From Companilactobacillus farciminis KCTC 3681 = DSM 20184 (GTDB lineage Bacteria > Bacillota > Bacilli > Lactobacillales > Lactobacillaceae), in assembly GCF_002706745.1 (NCBI RefSeq), contig NZ_CP017702.1:1-64000 (forward strand): DNA of 64,000 nt, in the 5' to 3' direction. Within the stretch, counting starts at the first letter, position 1, and each line of letters starts with the position of its first letter. The notes beneath the pieces are model-generated. The model did not search any database, was not told the origin of the DNA, and saw nothing but the letters and a program-made list of their open reading frames with translations. The translations under genes were made by a program, and so were the position numbers. Shown in pieces: positions 10,262 through 18,916 of the stretch.

Positions 10262-11018
10262 TACGCTTTAACACCTCCTCGGCAAGTTCACGATAAGCTT
10301 TAGCACCTCTTGACTTGTCGTCAAAGTCGACGATTGGTAAACCGTAACTAGGTGCTTCCGCTAGACGTGTGTTTCTAGGAACGATTGATTTGTAAACTGA
10401 ATCTCCAAAATACGATTTCACTTCATCAACTACTTGGGCGCCCAAATTAGTTCTGGCATCCAACATTGTGATCAAGACGCCTTCAATGGCTAAGTTAGTA
10501 TTGAAATGTTTTTGGACCAAACGAATAGTATTTAATAACTGACTCAATCCTTCCAAAGCGTAGTACTCACTTTGAACTGGAATAATGATTGAATCACTGG
10601 CTGTAAAGGCATTAGTTGATAGTTGGCCTAACGAAGGTGGACAATCGATCAAGATAATATCGTAATCACTGTCGACTTCTTCGATTCCTGCACGTAAGCG
10701 TGTTTCACGAGCCATCATCGTCGTCAATTCCATCTCTGCACCGGCTAGTTGAATTGTTGCTGGAACGATATCCAATTTTGGATGCTTAGTATGAATAATC
10801 GTCTTTTTCAATGGATATTCGTTTACCAAAACATCATAGACATCTTTTTCAACGTTAGCTTTTTTAATACCTAAACCGCTAGTAGCATTACCTTGAGGAT
10901 CAGTATCAACAATCAATACTCTTTGACCCAAATCAGTTAAGCATGCTCCCAAATTAATGGTGGTAGTAGTTTTTCCAACACCACCTTTTTGATTTGCAAC
11001 AGATATTTTTCGTGCCAT
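10242..11018 (-). CDS. parA: chromosome-partitioning ATPase ParA (Soj)
   Basis: This is a 258-residue MinD/ParA ATPase that moves with ParB and in Bacillus also regulates DnaA. It has the deviant Walker A KGGVGKTTTTINLGACL at residues 11-27, the A' motif IVDTDPQGNATSGLG, and the Walker B region DIILIDCPPSLGQLSTNA. Length and motifs are normal for Soj. The gene starts 117 bp behind rsmG, and a palindrome CCGTTATAACGG lies at 11040-11051 just before the start. Confidence 0.95.
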   Translation of the reverse strand: MARKISVANQKGGVGKTTTTINLGACLTDLGQRVLIVDTDPQGNATSGLGIKKANVEKDVYDVLVNEYPLKKTIIHTKHPKLDIVPATIQLAGAEMELTTMMARETRLRAGIEEVDSDYDIILIDCPPSLGQLSTNAFTASDSIIIPVQSEYYALEGLSQLLNTIRLVQKHFNTNLAIEGVLITMLDARTNLGAQVVDEVKSYFGDSVYKSIVPRNTRLAEAPSYGLPIVDFDDKSRGAKAYRELAEEVLKRNGIKQK

Positions 11019-11039
11019 TTTATTCCCCTATCTTTGGAG

Positions 11040-11051
11040 CCGTTATAACGG
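11040..11051. repeat. iterated palindrome CGTTATAACG, copy 1
   Basis: A perfect 12-bp palindrome (CCGTTATAACGG) lies between rsmG and parA. It belongs to a family found at 18745, 19655, 20521, 30218 and 51480. Its role is unknown. Confidence 0.8.
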
Positions 11052-11135
11052 TCTCCCAAAATATTTACTTATGGTTCACTTTTGCCATATCTATATAATC
11101 TTATCATTTTTACAGTATTCATTTACACTGTCTAA

Positions 11136-11861
11136 TTATTTCACAAGTGGTTTTTTAGCAGGTGTCCCTGGTTTTCTTGGGTATTTCTTCGGAGTTTTGT
11201 TAACTTTACCTACAAAGATAAAATTACGGATTCCTGCATCATTTGGTAACTCAACTGATGTTTGTTGTTTGATTTCTCCACCCAAAGTCTCAATCGCAAA
11301 CTCTGCTGCTTTGACCTCTTCCGGAGCTTTTTCAGATTTCATAGCGACAAATTGTCCACCAACCTTAACTAGTGGCAAACAAAATTCTGTCAAAACATTC
11401 ATAGCAGCGACTGCACGAGCCGTTACAACGTCAAATTGTTCTCTAAACTGAGCATTCTTACCAACTTCTTCAGCACGACCATGAACCAAATTGACATCTT
11501 CTAAACCTAACTTATTGACCAAACTATCCAAAAACTTGATTCGCTTGTTCAATGAGTCGACGATAGTAATTTTAAGTTTAGGATTAACGATTTTCAAAGG
11601 CAAAGATGGAAAACCTGCACCTGACCCAACATCACACAATGTTAATTCGTCACTTAAGATTTTTTTATCGACGAATCCTAATTCAATCGAATCGTAAAAA
11701 TGTTTTAAATAAACTTGATCTTCATCAGTAATTGAAGTTAAGTTCATAACTTTATTAGTTTCAACCAATTCCTTAAAGTAAGTCGCAAATTGATCTTTTT
11801 GAGTTTCACTTAACTCAATCCCTTGTTTTGCCAAGGATTCAAAAAATTCTTCCGGTTTCAT
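11136..11861 (-). CDS. rsmG: 16S rRNA (guanine527-N7)-methyltransferase RsmG
   Basis: RsmG methylates G527 of 16S rRNA using S-adenosylmethionine. The SAM-binding motif [16 protein letters not shown] is near residue 69, followed by [17 protein letters not shown] and [12 protein letters not shown]. The start [10 protein letters not shown] is chosen because GGAGG is six bases upstream; a longer frame would overlap that site. The protein is 241 residues with an extra Lys/Pro tail ([19 protein letters not shown]). It heads the parA-parB-ychF block. In many Firmicutes rsmG is directly next to mnmG; here they are 44 kb apart. Confidence 0.95.
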   Translation of the reverse strand: MKPEEFFESLAKQGIELSETQKDQFATYFKELVETNKVMNLTSITDEDQVYLKHFYDSIELGFVDKKILSDELTLCDVGSGAGFPSLPLKIVNPKLKITIVDSLNKRIKFLDSLVNKLGLEDVNLVHGRAEEVGKNAQFREQFDVVTARAVAAMNVLTEFCLPLVKVGGQFVAMKSEKAPEEVKAAEFAIETLGGEIKQQTSVELPNDAGIRNFIFVGKVNKTPKKYPRKPGTPAKKPLVK

Positions 11862-11972
11862 TGACATACCTCCACTCGTGAAACACATGTTTCACACCCT
11901 TTTATCCTATATTATTGTGGCCTTTAATTCAATGTTAGAAAAAAGAGTTTTTTCTAGATTTTGTAGCAGTTA

Positions 11973-11992
11973 CAACAATATAATTGTATTGT
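11973..11992. promoter_or_regulatory. possible operator upstream of elaA-like gene
   Basis: Arms AACAATA and TATTGTT flank a 6-nt centre, 28 bp before the GNAT start. It overlaps a TATAAT-like hexamer, so it may be a repressor site or only AT-rich chance. Confidence 0.3.
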
Positions 11993-12020
11993 TATTGGTA
12001 AAAACCATGGAGGAATTCGT

Positions 12021-12452
12021 ATGATTACTGTTAAACATACTAATGAATTAACATCTAAAGAACTGATCGATATTTTAAAAGAACGTGTCAAAGTTTTCGT
12101 AGTCGAACAAAATTGTCCTTATCAAGAAGTCGACGATGATGATTACGATGATTTACACGTTTGTTTGACTGAAAACGGTCGATTAGAAGCCTATACCAGA
12201 ATCATCGATAAAGGTGACCACATTACTTTTGGACGCGTTCTCGTCGTCAAAGAGTTTCGTAAGAATGGCTTGGGAGAAAAAATTGTTGCTGCAACAATCG
12301 ATGAGATCAAACAAAGATTTCCCCAACAACCAATTCAAATCCAAGCTCAAGCTTATTTACAAAAATTCTATGAGCAATTCGGATTCAAAGCAATTTCTGA
12401 CGTGTATTTAGAAGACAACATCCCTCACTTGGACATGCTGCTTAAATTTTAG
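12021..12452 (+). CDS. GNAT family acetyltransferase, ElaA type
   Basis: This is a 143-residue acyl-CoA N-acyltransferase. The N-terminus shows the ElaA-type pattern LKERVKVFVVEQNCPYQEVDDDDYDDLHV. The acetyl-CoA loop is near FGRVLVVKEFRKNGLGEKIV (residues 71-90), and the end is YEQFGFKAISDVYLEDNIPH. ElaA proteins are widespread, with poorly known small-molecule substrates. The start has GGAGG eight bases upstream. The gene stands alone, divergent from rsmG. Confidence 0.88.
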   Translation: MITVKHTNELTSKELIDILKERVKVFVVEQNCPYQEVDDDDYDDLHVCLTENGRLEAYTRIIDKGDHITFGRVLVVKEFRKNGLGEKIVAATIDEIKQRFPQQPIQIQAQAYLQKFYEQFGFKAISDVYLEDNIPHLDMLLKF

Positions 12453-12548
12453 AAAAACATTTACCAAAGATTTACATTTTTTATATTTTACATACATATT
12501 CATTTGATAAATTATCACTGTTAATCATTTAACAAAAAGCAAGAAAAA

Positions 12549-12579
12549 TAGGCCAAACTCAATTTCTGAGTTCAGCCTA
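12549..12579 (-). terminator. terminator after copY-like gene
   Basis: On the minus strand a hairpin (TAGGCTGAACTCA/TGAGTTTGGCCTA) is followed by TTTTT. It could also end the ElaA transcript on the plus strand. Confidence 0.6.
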
Positions 12580-12602
12580 CGCCCCTGCCAAGGAACTTAA
12601 TT

Positions 12603-13055
12603 TTAGCACATATCGTCGCAACCGTCTGGCAAACAATCGCAATGCACGTGTTCTGGAGCAGTCTTTTCTTTTTCTTGTAAAGTCTTTTCTAATTTAGCGA
12701 TATCAGCTCGACTGATTTCTAAGGAATCAATCAATTCATTCAAAACCGAACCTGCTTTATGAGCACAGAAATCATTGAATAAACTGTTAGCATATTCGTT
12801 CATCGTATCTTGTTCAGCTACAGTTGAGGAATAAATATAACGACCTTGTTCTTTTTTACGACTAAGAAATTCTTTTTTAGTTAAACGCGTAATTAAAGTC
12901 TTGATCGTAGAGTCAGACCAAGTTTGTTTCTTTTGCATCAAATTAATGATTTCTGAACTAGTCACATGTTTCAAAGTCCAGACGATGCGCATGATTTGCC
13001 ATTCGGCTGAAGAAATTTCAACTTTCTTCCGTTCTTTTTTTGTAACCGTATCCAT
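12603..13055 (-). CDS. CopY/BlaI-type winged-helix repressor with C-terminal Cys cluster
   Basis: Residues 5-75 form the BlaI/CopY winged helix (EISSAEWQIMRIVW, SDSTIKTLITRLTKKEFLSRKKEQGRY in two parts). Residues 75-130 are a helical dimer region. The last 14 residues hold four Cys as CDCLPDGCDDMC. CopY of enterococci ends in CxCx4CxC, which binds copper or zinc; here the last pair is CxxxC. The ATG is chosen over a TTG three bases earlier. No copper ATPase, CopZ chaperone or TACAnnTGTA cop box is seen nearby, so the regulated gene is unclear. It could control itself or genes elsewhere. Confidence 0.82.
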   Translation of the reverse strand: MDTVTKKERKKVEISSAEWQIMRIVWTLKHVTSSEIINLMQKKQTWSDSTIKTLITRLTKKEFLSRKKEQGRYIYSSTVAEQDTMNEYANSLFNDFCAHKAGSVLNELIDSLEISRADIAKLEKTLQEKEKTAPEHVHCDCLPDGCDDMC

Positions 13056-13151
13056 CAAAAACGTCCTCTCTTAATGAGAACATTATATAACAATACTAAT
13101 AGCTTTTTATAGTTTGTTTTCACTAAGGATTTCCACAAAGAAATAATTATC

Positions 13152-13183
13152 GGAATATCGCCATGATATTCCAATAGGAATAT
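13152..13183. promoter_or_regulatory. operator-like repeat between copY-like and EAL genes
   Basis: A perfect inverted repeat GGAATATC-n5-GATATTCC is followed four bases later by a third half-site GGAATAT. It lies about 95 bp before both starts, in the shared promoter region. It is unlike the cop box, so another regulator is likely. Confidence 0.5.
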
Positions 13184-13278
13184 TTATTATTCTTTGATTA
13201 ATAGCCTGTTTAATTGATATAAATTTAAAAATGGAATAAAATACTCGAGTACAAGAGAATTTTAGGATAGGAGGGAAA

Positions 13279-13938
13279 ATGCCTACGAAGTATAGTTTTT
13301 TTGTTCAACCACAAGTCAACAAGAGCACAGATACTCTTTTTGGATATGAAGTCCTTTTACGTAAAGAAGATAACGGCAATTGGCATTTACCAGAAGATTT
13401 CACAGAACTTTCAATTGAAAAGCAAGTAGGTTTAGTTGAAGAAACGGCTCATATATTAGCCAAGCAAAAAAATAAGCACAGATCCTTATCATTTAATTTG
13501 AACAAGGAACAAGCCAACGATCCACTTACACTGGGAGCCATTATTGCTTTAAAGAAGCGAATTGACCCAGTCTCTTTAACGATTGAATTTACTGATGCTA
13601 TGCCATTAGCCAAAGTAAAAGAATACAGCTTGATATTGCATCAATACGACATTGCCCTAGTGATTGACGACGTCGGGACAGGTTCTAATACTTTTGATAA
13701 TATCAAACATTCATTGCCATACGTGGATCGAATCAAGTTTGCGATGCAAAATCTTCGCATGAGTGGTAATGCTGACAAAATTCCTGAATACCTATCCTTT
13801 TGGGTTCATCAAGCTAAAAAGTACTGTTTAGATATGGTACTAGAAGGCGTAGAAGACTCCAAAGACCAAATTCTCGCTCAAAAATACGGCATCAATATTC
13901 AACAAGGTTACCTTTATGGCAAACCTTCAATGCCTTAA
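13279..13938 (+). CDS. EAL-domain protein (putative cyclic-di-GMP phosphodiesterase)
   Basis: This 219-residue protein is a stand-alone EAL domain with no sensor part. The signature is EVLLR (for EALLR) at residues 24-28. Other active-site positions are present by eye: Asn in SFNLN, Glu in TIEFTD, the DD of VIDDVGTG, Lys in RIKFA, Glu in LEGVED and Gln in QQGYLYG. The Asp normally after the Lys (KxD) is replaced in KFAMQ. It may be active or a c-di-GMP or protein-binding form. AGGAGGG lies seven bases before the ATG. No diguanylate cyclase is in this window. Confidence 0.87.
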   Translation: MPTKYSFFVQPQVNKSTDTLFGYEVLLRKEDNGNWHLPEDFTELSIEKQVGLVEETAHILAKQKNKHRSLSFNLNKEQANDPLTLGAIIALKKRIDPVSLTIEFTDAMPLAKVKEYSLILHQYDIALVIDDVGTGSNTFDNIKHSLPYVDRIKFAMQNLRMSGNADKIPEYLSFWVHQAKKYCLDMVLEGVEDSKDQILAQKYGINIQQGYLYGKPSMP

Positions 13939-13940
13939 AA

Positions 13941-13978
13941 AAAGACCAATTAGCTTATAAAAAGTTAATCGGTCTTTT
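13941..13978. terminator. bidirectional terminator between EAL gene and pepC
   Basis: The hairpin AGACCAATTA/TAATCGGTCT with flanking A and T runs lies between two convergent genes. Confidence 0.75.
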
Positions 13979-13981
13979 ATT

Positions 13982-15304
13982 TTAGGCTAAAGAATCCCAA
14001 GCTGGCAATTCAATAGGATCTTGATTGTATTCAGATAATTCAGCAGCAGTTAAATATTTTTTATTGATAATTACTTCGTAGACGTAATCTTCAAACCACT
14101 TCTTGTCCATCATGTAGTAGCCATTTTCACCGTTGTCGCTGCCCCAAGAATTTTCGACTTTGTAGCGATTAGCTTGTCCATTAACTAAGTTGACCCCAGT
14201 AATAGTCATCGCATGTGAGACTTGAGCTTGCTTATAATCTAAACGAAGTCCCTTTTCAATCTCAGAGTCAATATTGAACAATTTATCGTATTGATACAAA
14301 TTACCTAATAAGTAACCTTTTTTACGATCAGATTCTTCCAAAACATCATTTCCAAACCAAACTGGATCATTGCCTTTTAATTGTTCAACCGTTAACTCTT
14401 CTAGGCGTTCAATTGGCAAATTCAAAAATTTATCGATTCGACCCCCCACAACGTTGCCAGATTCAGCAATCGTATAAGTTTGATGATATTTCTTACTCTT
14501 TTGTGGTGAGTTTTCAACGATAACATAGTCATCTAGATTCATCGTAAAGTAACGTTTTAGGAAATCTTTTGGTGTGATGCTTGTTTCTTCAATCAATTTA
14601 TCATTATCGGTATGAAGCGACAATTCAAATTCCTTTGGTGGCATCCCAAATGAGTAAACGCAGACTTTATAAACTTCAGAAAGCATTTCTTCAACACGTT
14701 GATCAATTTTACTTTGGTCTGTCTTATCCTGAACCATTTGACGCAATTCGATACCATTCTTACGCAACATCTTATTCAAAACGGCATTAAATTCAGTTGT
14801 ATTGTCGGAAGCTTGAGTTTCTGGCATTACATAATTAGGAACCACTCCGTATTTTTGAATCAAATTAGCAGCATAAACCCAGTAACCACCATCGCCACTA
14901 GGAGAACTGAATAACGTGTTAACTTTTCGATCATCAACAGGCAAATCAGCCGTTTCCAAAATATTTTGATAGAAATAGTTAGCCTTTTCTAGACGATCAT
15001 AAAATGAAAGATAGTTTTGTGATAATTCAAAATCTTTCAGATTATTCTTTTGAGCAAATTCTGTTCGTAAAGTATTCAAAGCTGCGAATAGCCAACAACG
15101 TCCAGAATGCTTTTGATTAGATACCTTGCCTGTATCAACCGTAACGTTAAAAGATGGATTTAATAACGTCTTAGCATTAGGATTTTCACTAGCTTGATAA
15201 ATCCCTACTTGCGCTACAGCGTTTTTAAGCACATTATTAGTTGCATCTTGATTTAAGTTCTCAGTAAAATCTGCTAAAATCTTTTTATTGATTTCTTTTG
15301 TCAA
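13982..15304 (-). CDS. pepC: aminopeptidase C (bleomycin hydrolase family, C1B)
   Basis: PepC is a cytosolic cysteine aminopeptidase used by lactobacilli to finish casein and peptide breakdown. The catalytic Cys lies in HSGRCWLFAALNTLR near residue 70, the His in SHAMTITG near 362 and the Asn in VENSWG near 384. Length (440) is normal. I place the start at a TTG (LTKEINKK, position 15304) because GAGGTGAT is seven bases upstream; the longer frame from 15340 has no ribosome site. It is convergent with the EAL gene and divergent from gatD. Confidence 0.95.
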   Translation of the reverse strand: MTKEINKKILADFTENLNQDATNNVLKNAVAQVGIYQASENPNAKTLLNPSFNVTVDTGKVSNQKHSGRCWLFAALNTLRTEFAQKNNLKDFELSQNYLSFYDRLEKANYFYQNILETADLPVDDRKVNTLFSSPSGDGGYWVYAANLIQKYGVVPNYVMPETQASDNTTEFNAVLNKMLRKNGIELRQMVQDKTDQSKIDQRVEEMLSEVYKVCVYSFGMPPKEFELSLHTDNDKLIEETSITPKDFLKRYFTMNLDDYVIVENSPQKSKKYHQTYTIAESGNVVGGRIDKFLNLPIERLEELTVEQLKGNDPVWFGNDVLEESDRKKGYLLGNLYQYDKLFNIDSEIEKGLRLDYKQAQVSHAMTITGVNLVNGQANRYKVENSWGSDNGENGYYMMDKKWFEDYVYEVIINKKYLTAAELSEYNQDPIELPAWDSLA

Positions 15305-15358
15305 TTCAATCACCTCATTTATTAATATTACAATATTCATACTATTTGGAGATAAATT

Positions 15359-16033
15359 ATGTCTGAACCTATTAAAATTGCTTATTTATACGAAGATTTA
15401 ATGAACACCTATGGAGACAGCGGTGACGTTAAGATTCTCAGCTTTCTTCTTAAAGAAAAAGGCTACGACACTCAAGTTGATAATATCAGCCTCGGTATGA
15501 AATTTAATGCCTTTGACTACGATTTTCTTTTCTTCGGTGGTGGCCAAGATTTTGAACAATCCGTCGTTTCAACTGACCTAAAGAGACATCGCGAAACTAT
15601 CAAAGAATACATTGATGACGACAATCCCATGCTTTGCATCTGTGGTGGCTATCAATTCCTAGGTAAATATTACGAAACTAGCAGCGGCGAAACTATCCCT
15701 TGCCTTGATATTCTACCTTTCCACACTGTCTTTAAAGCTGATAGTCGTATGATCGGCGATACTGAATATAAGACTGAATGGGGTACTGTTAGAGCTTTCG
15801 AGAACCATAGCGGTCGAACTTATTTTGACGATAAGAGCAAGTTAAAGCCTTTCGGTCAAATGGTTGAAGGCTATGGCAATAATCCTGACGACAAACAAGA
15901 AGGTATGCGTTACAAGAGCGTTATAGGCAGCTATTCTCATGGTCCTATTTTGAAGAACGAGAACGTTGCCCGTGCGATTGCTGACAAGATTATTGCAGCC
16001 CACAAGAAACGTTTAGCTGAAACTAGCAAATAA
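15359..16033 (+). CDS. gatD: class I glutamine amidotransferase, GatD/CobB-CobQ type
   Basis: The 224-residue protein has the GATase fold of GatD, the subunit that with MurT amidates the D-Glu of lipid II. The nucleophile Cys is in LCICGGYQFLG near residue 94, and the His is in YSHGPILKNE near residue 189. The N-terminus IAYLYEDLMNTYGDSGD is typical of GatD. In most Firmicutes murT lies directly upstream; here the gene is single, between pepC and ackA. Either murT is elsewhere or the partner differs. The start has TTTGGAGA nearby. Confidence 0.85.
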   Translation: MSEPIKIAYLYEDLMNTYGDSGDVKILSFLLKEKGYDTQVDNISLGMKFNAFDYDFLFFGGGQDFEQSVVSTDLKRHRETIKEYIDDDNPMLCICGGYQFLGKYYETSSGETIPCLDILPFHTVFKADSRMIGDTEYKTEWGTVRAFENHSGRTYFDDKSKLKPFGQMVEGYGNNPDDKQEGMRYKSVIGSYSHGPILKNENVARAIADKIIAAHKKRLAETSK

Positions 16034-16035
16034 AA

Positions 16036-16060
16036 AAAACACAACGATGAGTTGTGTTTT
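16036..16060. terminator. bidirectional terminator between gatD and ackA
   Basis: The hairpin AAACACAAC/GTTGTGTTT has long A and T runs on both sides, and the genes converge here. Confidence 0.85.
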
Positions 16061-16064
16061 TTTA

Positions 16065-17246
16065 TTACAATTCTGCGACTTGACGAACCATTTCTAACTC
16101 TTCATCAGTTGGAATCAATAAAACTTTAATCGCTGAATCAGGACTACTGATCAAACCTTCGTGACCAGCTTTATTCAAATCTTGATCCAATTTCACATTG
16201 AAAATAGCCAATTCATCAATGATTTCTTGGCGTAATTCATCGTTATGTTCACCAATTCCACCAGCAAAGACTAAAGCATCAGCTCCATTTAATTCAGTTA
16301 AGAAGCTTCCAGCATATTTAACGATGCGATTAACGAAAATATCTACAGCTAATTTAGCTCGTGGATCAGTTTGTTGTTTAGCTCTGATTTCACGCATATC
16401 TGGTGAGATTCCAGAAATTCCCAATAAACCAGATTCTTGATTCAACATCATCATAATTTTGTTTGGATCATCAATTTTTAATTCTTGCATCAAATAAGGT
16501 ACTAAAGCTGGATCCAAGTCTCCGGCACGAGTTCCCATTGTAACGCCTGTTAGTGGCGTGAAGCCCATTGATGTATCGAAAGCTTTTCCATTTTTAACAG
16601 CAGCAAGTGATGCTCCACTACCTAGATGCATGGTTACTAAATCAAGCTCATTCTTAGGTTTGTTCAGCAATTCAGCTGCACGTTTAGTTAAATACGTATG
16701 TGAAATACCATGTTCGCCATAACGACGGATTTGGTATTTTTGTGTCAATTCATATGGCAAGCTGTAGATAGCATTCTTTTCTGGCAAATCAGTGAAGAAT
16801 TTACTATCAAAAACTGCATATTGCACAACATCCGGCAAAGTCTTAGCCATTGTTTCAATTCCCTTAGCTTCCATAGGATTGTGCAATGGTGCGAAATTAC
16901 TGAGTTCTTTAATCTTCTTCAATACTTCAGGCGTCACTTTTACAGCAGACTTGAAGACTTGTCCGCCTGCTACAACACGATGAGCTACCGCTGTAATTTC
17001 TGAAAGATCAGCAATAATTTTCAAATTTTGCATTTCGTCAAAAACCATCTTAGCAGCTGCTTCTTGACTCAAATTATCGACCGTCTTTTCAAACTTCTGA
17101 TGGTCACCGTATTTAATTGTAAAAATTGAACCTGGCATACTAATTCGTTCTACTAAGCCACTAGCTAATATCACTTCGGATGGCATTTCAAATAACTTCC
17201 ACTTTAATGATGAACTACCGGCATTAATGATTAATGTTTTTTGCAT
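16065..17246 (-). CDS. ackA: acetate kinase (first of two)
   Basis: This enzyme converts acetyl phosphate and ADP to acetate and ATP. The 393-residue protein has the ASKHA N-terminal motif LIINAGSSSLKWKLFE, HRVVAGG, the catalytic region RRYGEHGISH, LHLGSGASL and DTSMGFTPLTGVTMGTR. A second acetate kinase is at 32223-33428. The two share all motifs but differ widely elsewhere, so they are old paralogs, not a recent duplication. No pta gene is adjacent. A spacer of 77 bp separates it from the downstream ECF gene. Confidence 0.96.
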   Translation of the reverse strand: MQKTLIINAGSSSLKWKLFEMPSEVILASGLVERISMPGSIFTIKYGDHQKFEKTVDNLSQEAAAKMVFDEMQNLKIIADLSEITAVAHRVVAGGQVFKSAVKVTPEVLKKIKELSNFAPLHNPMEAKGIETMAKTLPDVVQYAVFDSKFFTDLPEKNAIYSLPYELTQKYQIRRYGEHGISHTYLTKRAAELLNKPKNELDLVTMHLGSGASLAAVKNGKAFDTSMGFTPLTGVTMGTRAGDLDPALVPYLMQELKIDDPNKIMMMLNQESGLLGISGISPDMREIRAKQQTDPRAKLAVDIFVNRIVKYAGSFLTELNGADALVFAGGIGEHNDELRQEIIDELAIFNVKLDQDLNKAGHEGLISSPDSAIKVLLIPTDEELEMVRQVAEL

Positions 17247-17323
17247 AATTCACACTCCTGCTACTAGCATACCTAATTTTCAGAAAACATGCTGGCATTT
17301 TTAACTTTTTACAACAAATTAAC

Positions 17324-17917
17324 TTAATTGTCTAAGAACTTGTTCGTCTTCAAAATTGCTGTCGAAATAGCTGGTGCTAAAATAATCGCCACGATCATCT
17401 CTGGAACCCCATTTGTTCCCACGATAACTAACAGCATTTTATTCAACAAATCAGTTTGTGTCGCATAAGCTTGTGCCATAGTACTGGCATACATAACACG
17501 CATTAGTCCCAATACTAATACTGTGTTAGTTAATGATCCAACTGCCGAAGCTATTGCCATCCCCAAAACTTTTTTCTGAGTATGGTTTCTGAACCATAAA
17601 TAAATCCATCCAGCTAACAACCCCACGGCGATTCTAGGTAGAACCGCTACGACTGGATTAGTAAACACCGTTGTATCAATGATTGACGTTGGACTAGTGA
17701 ATGCTCGAATTATCGTTCCAATGCCCCACACTAAACCGACAATTGCGCCATCCTTTGGTCCTAACACAATCGCTGCTACGATAACAGTGATATGAATAAT
17801 CGTAATATTGACGAAACCGGTTGGAATATAGCCCAACATCGGAACCATCGACTGAACTAAGATGATAGCAATCAATATGCCCAAAATTGCCGTCTTATAA
17901 GCCTTTCTTCTTTGCAA
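17324..17917 (-). CDS. ECF transporter substrate-specific (S) component
   Basis: This 197-residue integral membrane protein has about six membrane segments and the ECF S-component pattern: YKTAILGILIAIILVQSMVP, then PTGFVNITIIHITVIVAAIV and LGPKDGAIVGLVWGIGTIIR. The last part has FTNPVVAVLPRI and a glycine-rich helix. Such proteins bind a vitamin and share EcfA/EcfT energising subunits encoded elsewhere. The sequence is nearest in style to the pantothenate (PanT) group as I recall it, but the substrate cannot be fixed by eye. It is a single gene. Confidence 0.8.
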   Translation of the reverse strand: MQRRKAYKTAILGILIAIILVQSMVPMLGYIPTGFVNITIIHITVIVAAIVLGPKDGAIVGLVWGIGTIIRAFTSPTSIIDTTVFTNPVVAVLPRIAVGLLAGWIYLWFRNHTQKKVLGMAIASAVGSLTNTVLVLGLMRVMYASTMAQAYATQTDLLNKMLLVIVGTNGVPEMIVAIILAPAISTAILKTNKFLDN

Positions 17918-18021
17918 AATACTCTCCCCAAATAAGTATATTTTTCTTAATTTTACTCGATTATTGAGGAAAGAACAAAAAAAATAAAACCAAACACAAA
18001 GTCCGATTTTATTCCTAAAAT

Positions 18022-18792
18022 TTATTCATTTTCAGCAGCGTCAACAGCCTTGATAACGGCATTTCTAAAGCCATACTCTTCTAAGGCAGCCACTCCGCGA
18101 ATAGTTGAACCACCTGGAGAAGTTACTTCGTCTTTCAAAGCAGAAACGTTCAATTCTGATTGCTTGGCTAACTTGGCAGCTCCGATAGCCATACCGATAG
18201 CAGCTTCATAAGAAAGTTGACGATTCAAACCATGTTTTACACCTGCATCGCTTAAAGCTTCAATAAAGACATCCAAGAAAGCTGGTGAGCAACCGGCCAC
18301 TGTTCCTAGAATTCCTAATTGATCTTCGGGTACTTCGACAAGTTGTCCCGTGTAACCCATAATTGAAGCAACTTTTTTCTTATCGTCATCGGTAAAATCA
18401 CTCGAATAAGTAATTCCTGTAAAACCAGCACCAACTTTAACTGGTGTGTTAGGAATGGCATGGGCAACTTTGGCATCACTACCTAAAACTTGCTTTAAAT
18501 GAGTCACTGAAGCACTACCAGTAAAAGCAACGACTAATTTGCCAGCAACGATTTCTTTCAATTCACTCAAAACATTATCCAAAGCAGTTGCACCAACGGC
18601 AATGAAAATCACATCGGCGTCAGCTAATTGTTTTACCTTCTTAACCATTTGGAAACCAAGTTGGTCGCACAAAAGTTTCGTTCGATTAGAACGTCCACCC
18701 TTTACGACAATCTTATCTTCATCAAAACCATTTTTGATCAAGCCCGTTATAACGGCTCCACCAATACTTCCAGCACCAATAAATCCAATCAT
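18022..18792 (-). CDS. proC: pyrroline-5-carboxylate reductase
   Basis: ProC reduces pyrroline-5-carboxylate to proline with NAD(P)H. The Rossmann motif GFIGAGSIGGAVITGL is at residues 3-18. HAIPNTPVKVGAGFTGI near residue 108 and the C-terminal signature LKDEVTSPGGSTIRGVAALEE complete the family pattern. Length 256 is normal. The coding sequence contains the palindrome CCGTTATAACGG near its 5' end. No proA or proB is adjacent. Confidence 0.95.
   Translation of the reverse strand: MIGFIGAGSIGGAVITGLIKNGFDEDKIVVKGGRSNRTKLLCDQLGFQMVKKVKQLADADVIFIAVGATALDNVLSELKEIVAGKLVVAFTGSASVTHLKQVLGSDAKVAHAIPNTPVKVGAGFTGITYSSDFTDDDKKKVASIMGYTGQLVEVPEDQLGILGTVAGCSPAFLDVFIEALSDAGVKHGLNRQLSYEAAIGMAIGAAKLAKQSELNVSALKDEVTSPGGSTIRGVAALEEYGFRNAVIKAVDAAENE
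18745..18754. repeat. iterated palindrome CGTTATAACG, copy 2 (inside proC)
   Basis: This is the only perfect copy within a coding region. It extends to CCGTTATAACGG at 18744-18755. Confidence 0.75.
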
Positions 18793-18846
18793 GCGATCGA
18801 CTCCTTTATAAAGAACTTCTTTTATTCATTATATCTTACAGCAAAA

Positions 18847-18875
18847 TAGACGTAATTACGGTCTTTATTTATAAT
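18847..18875 (+). promoter_or_regulatory. promoter of the first DUF975 gene
   Basis: TAGACG and TATAAT are spaced by exactly 17 bp, about 40 bp before the start codon. Confidence 0.5.
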
Positions 18876-18916
18876 AAAGAGTAATTCAAGTATCTTCAAA
18901 TAGAGGGGGGTTCTTT

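Noticed and set aside
11071..11451. Plus-strand frame of 126 codons opposite rsmG
   Set aside because: It is antisense to the conserved rsmG gene and has no supporting signals.
11936..11957. TAGAAAAAA/TTTTTTCTA hairpin as terminator
   Set aside because: The stem is almost only A-T pairs, and no gene ends there on either strand.
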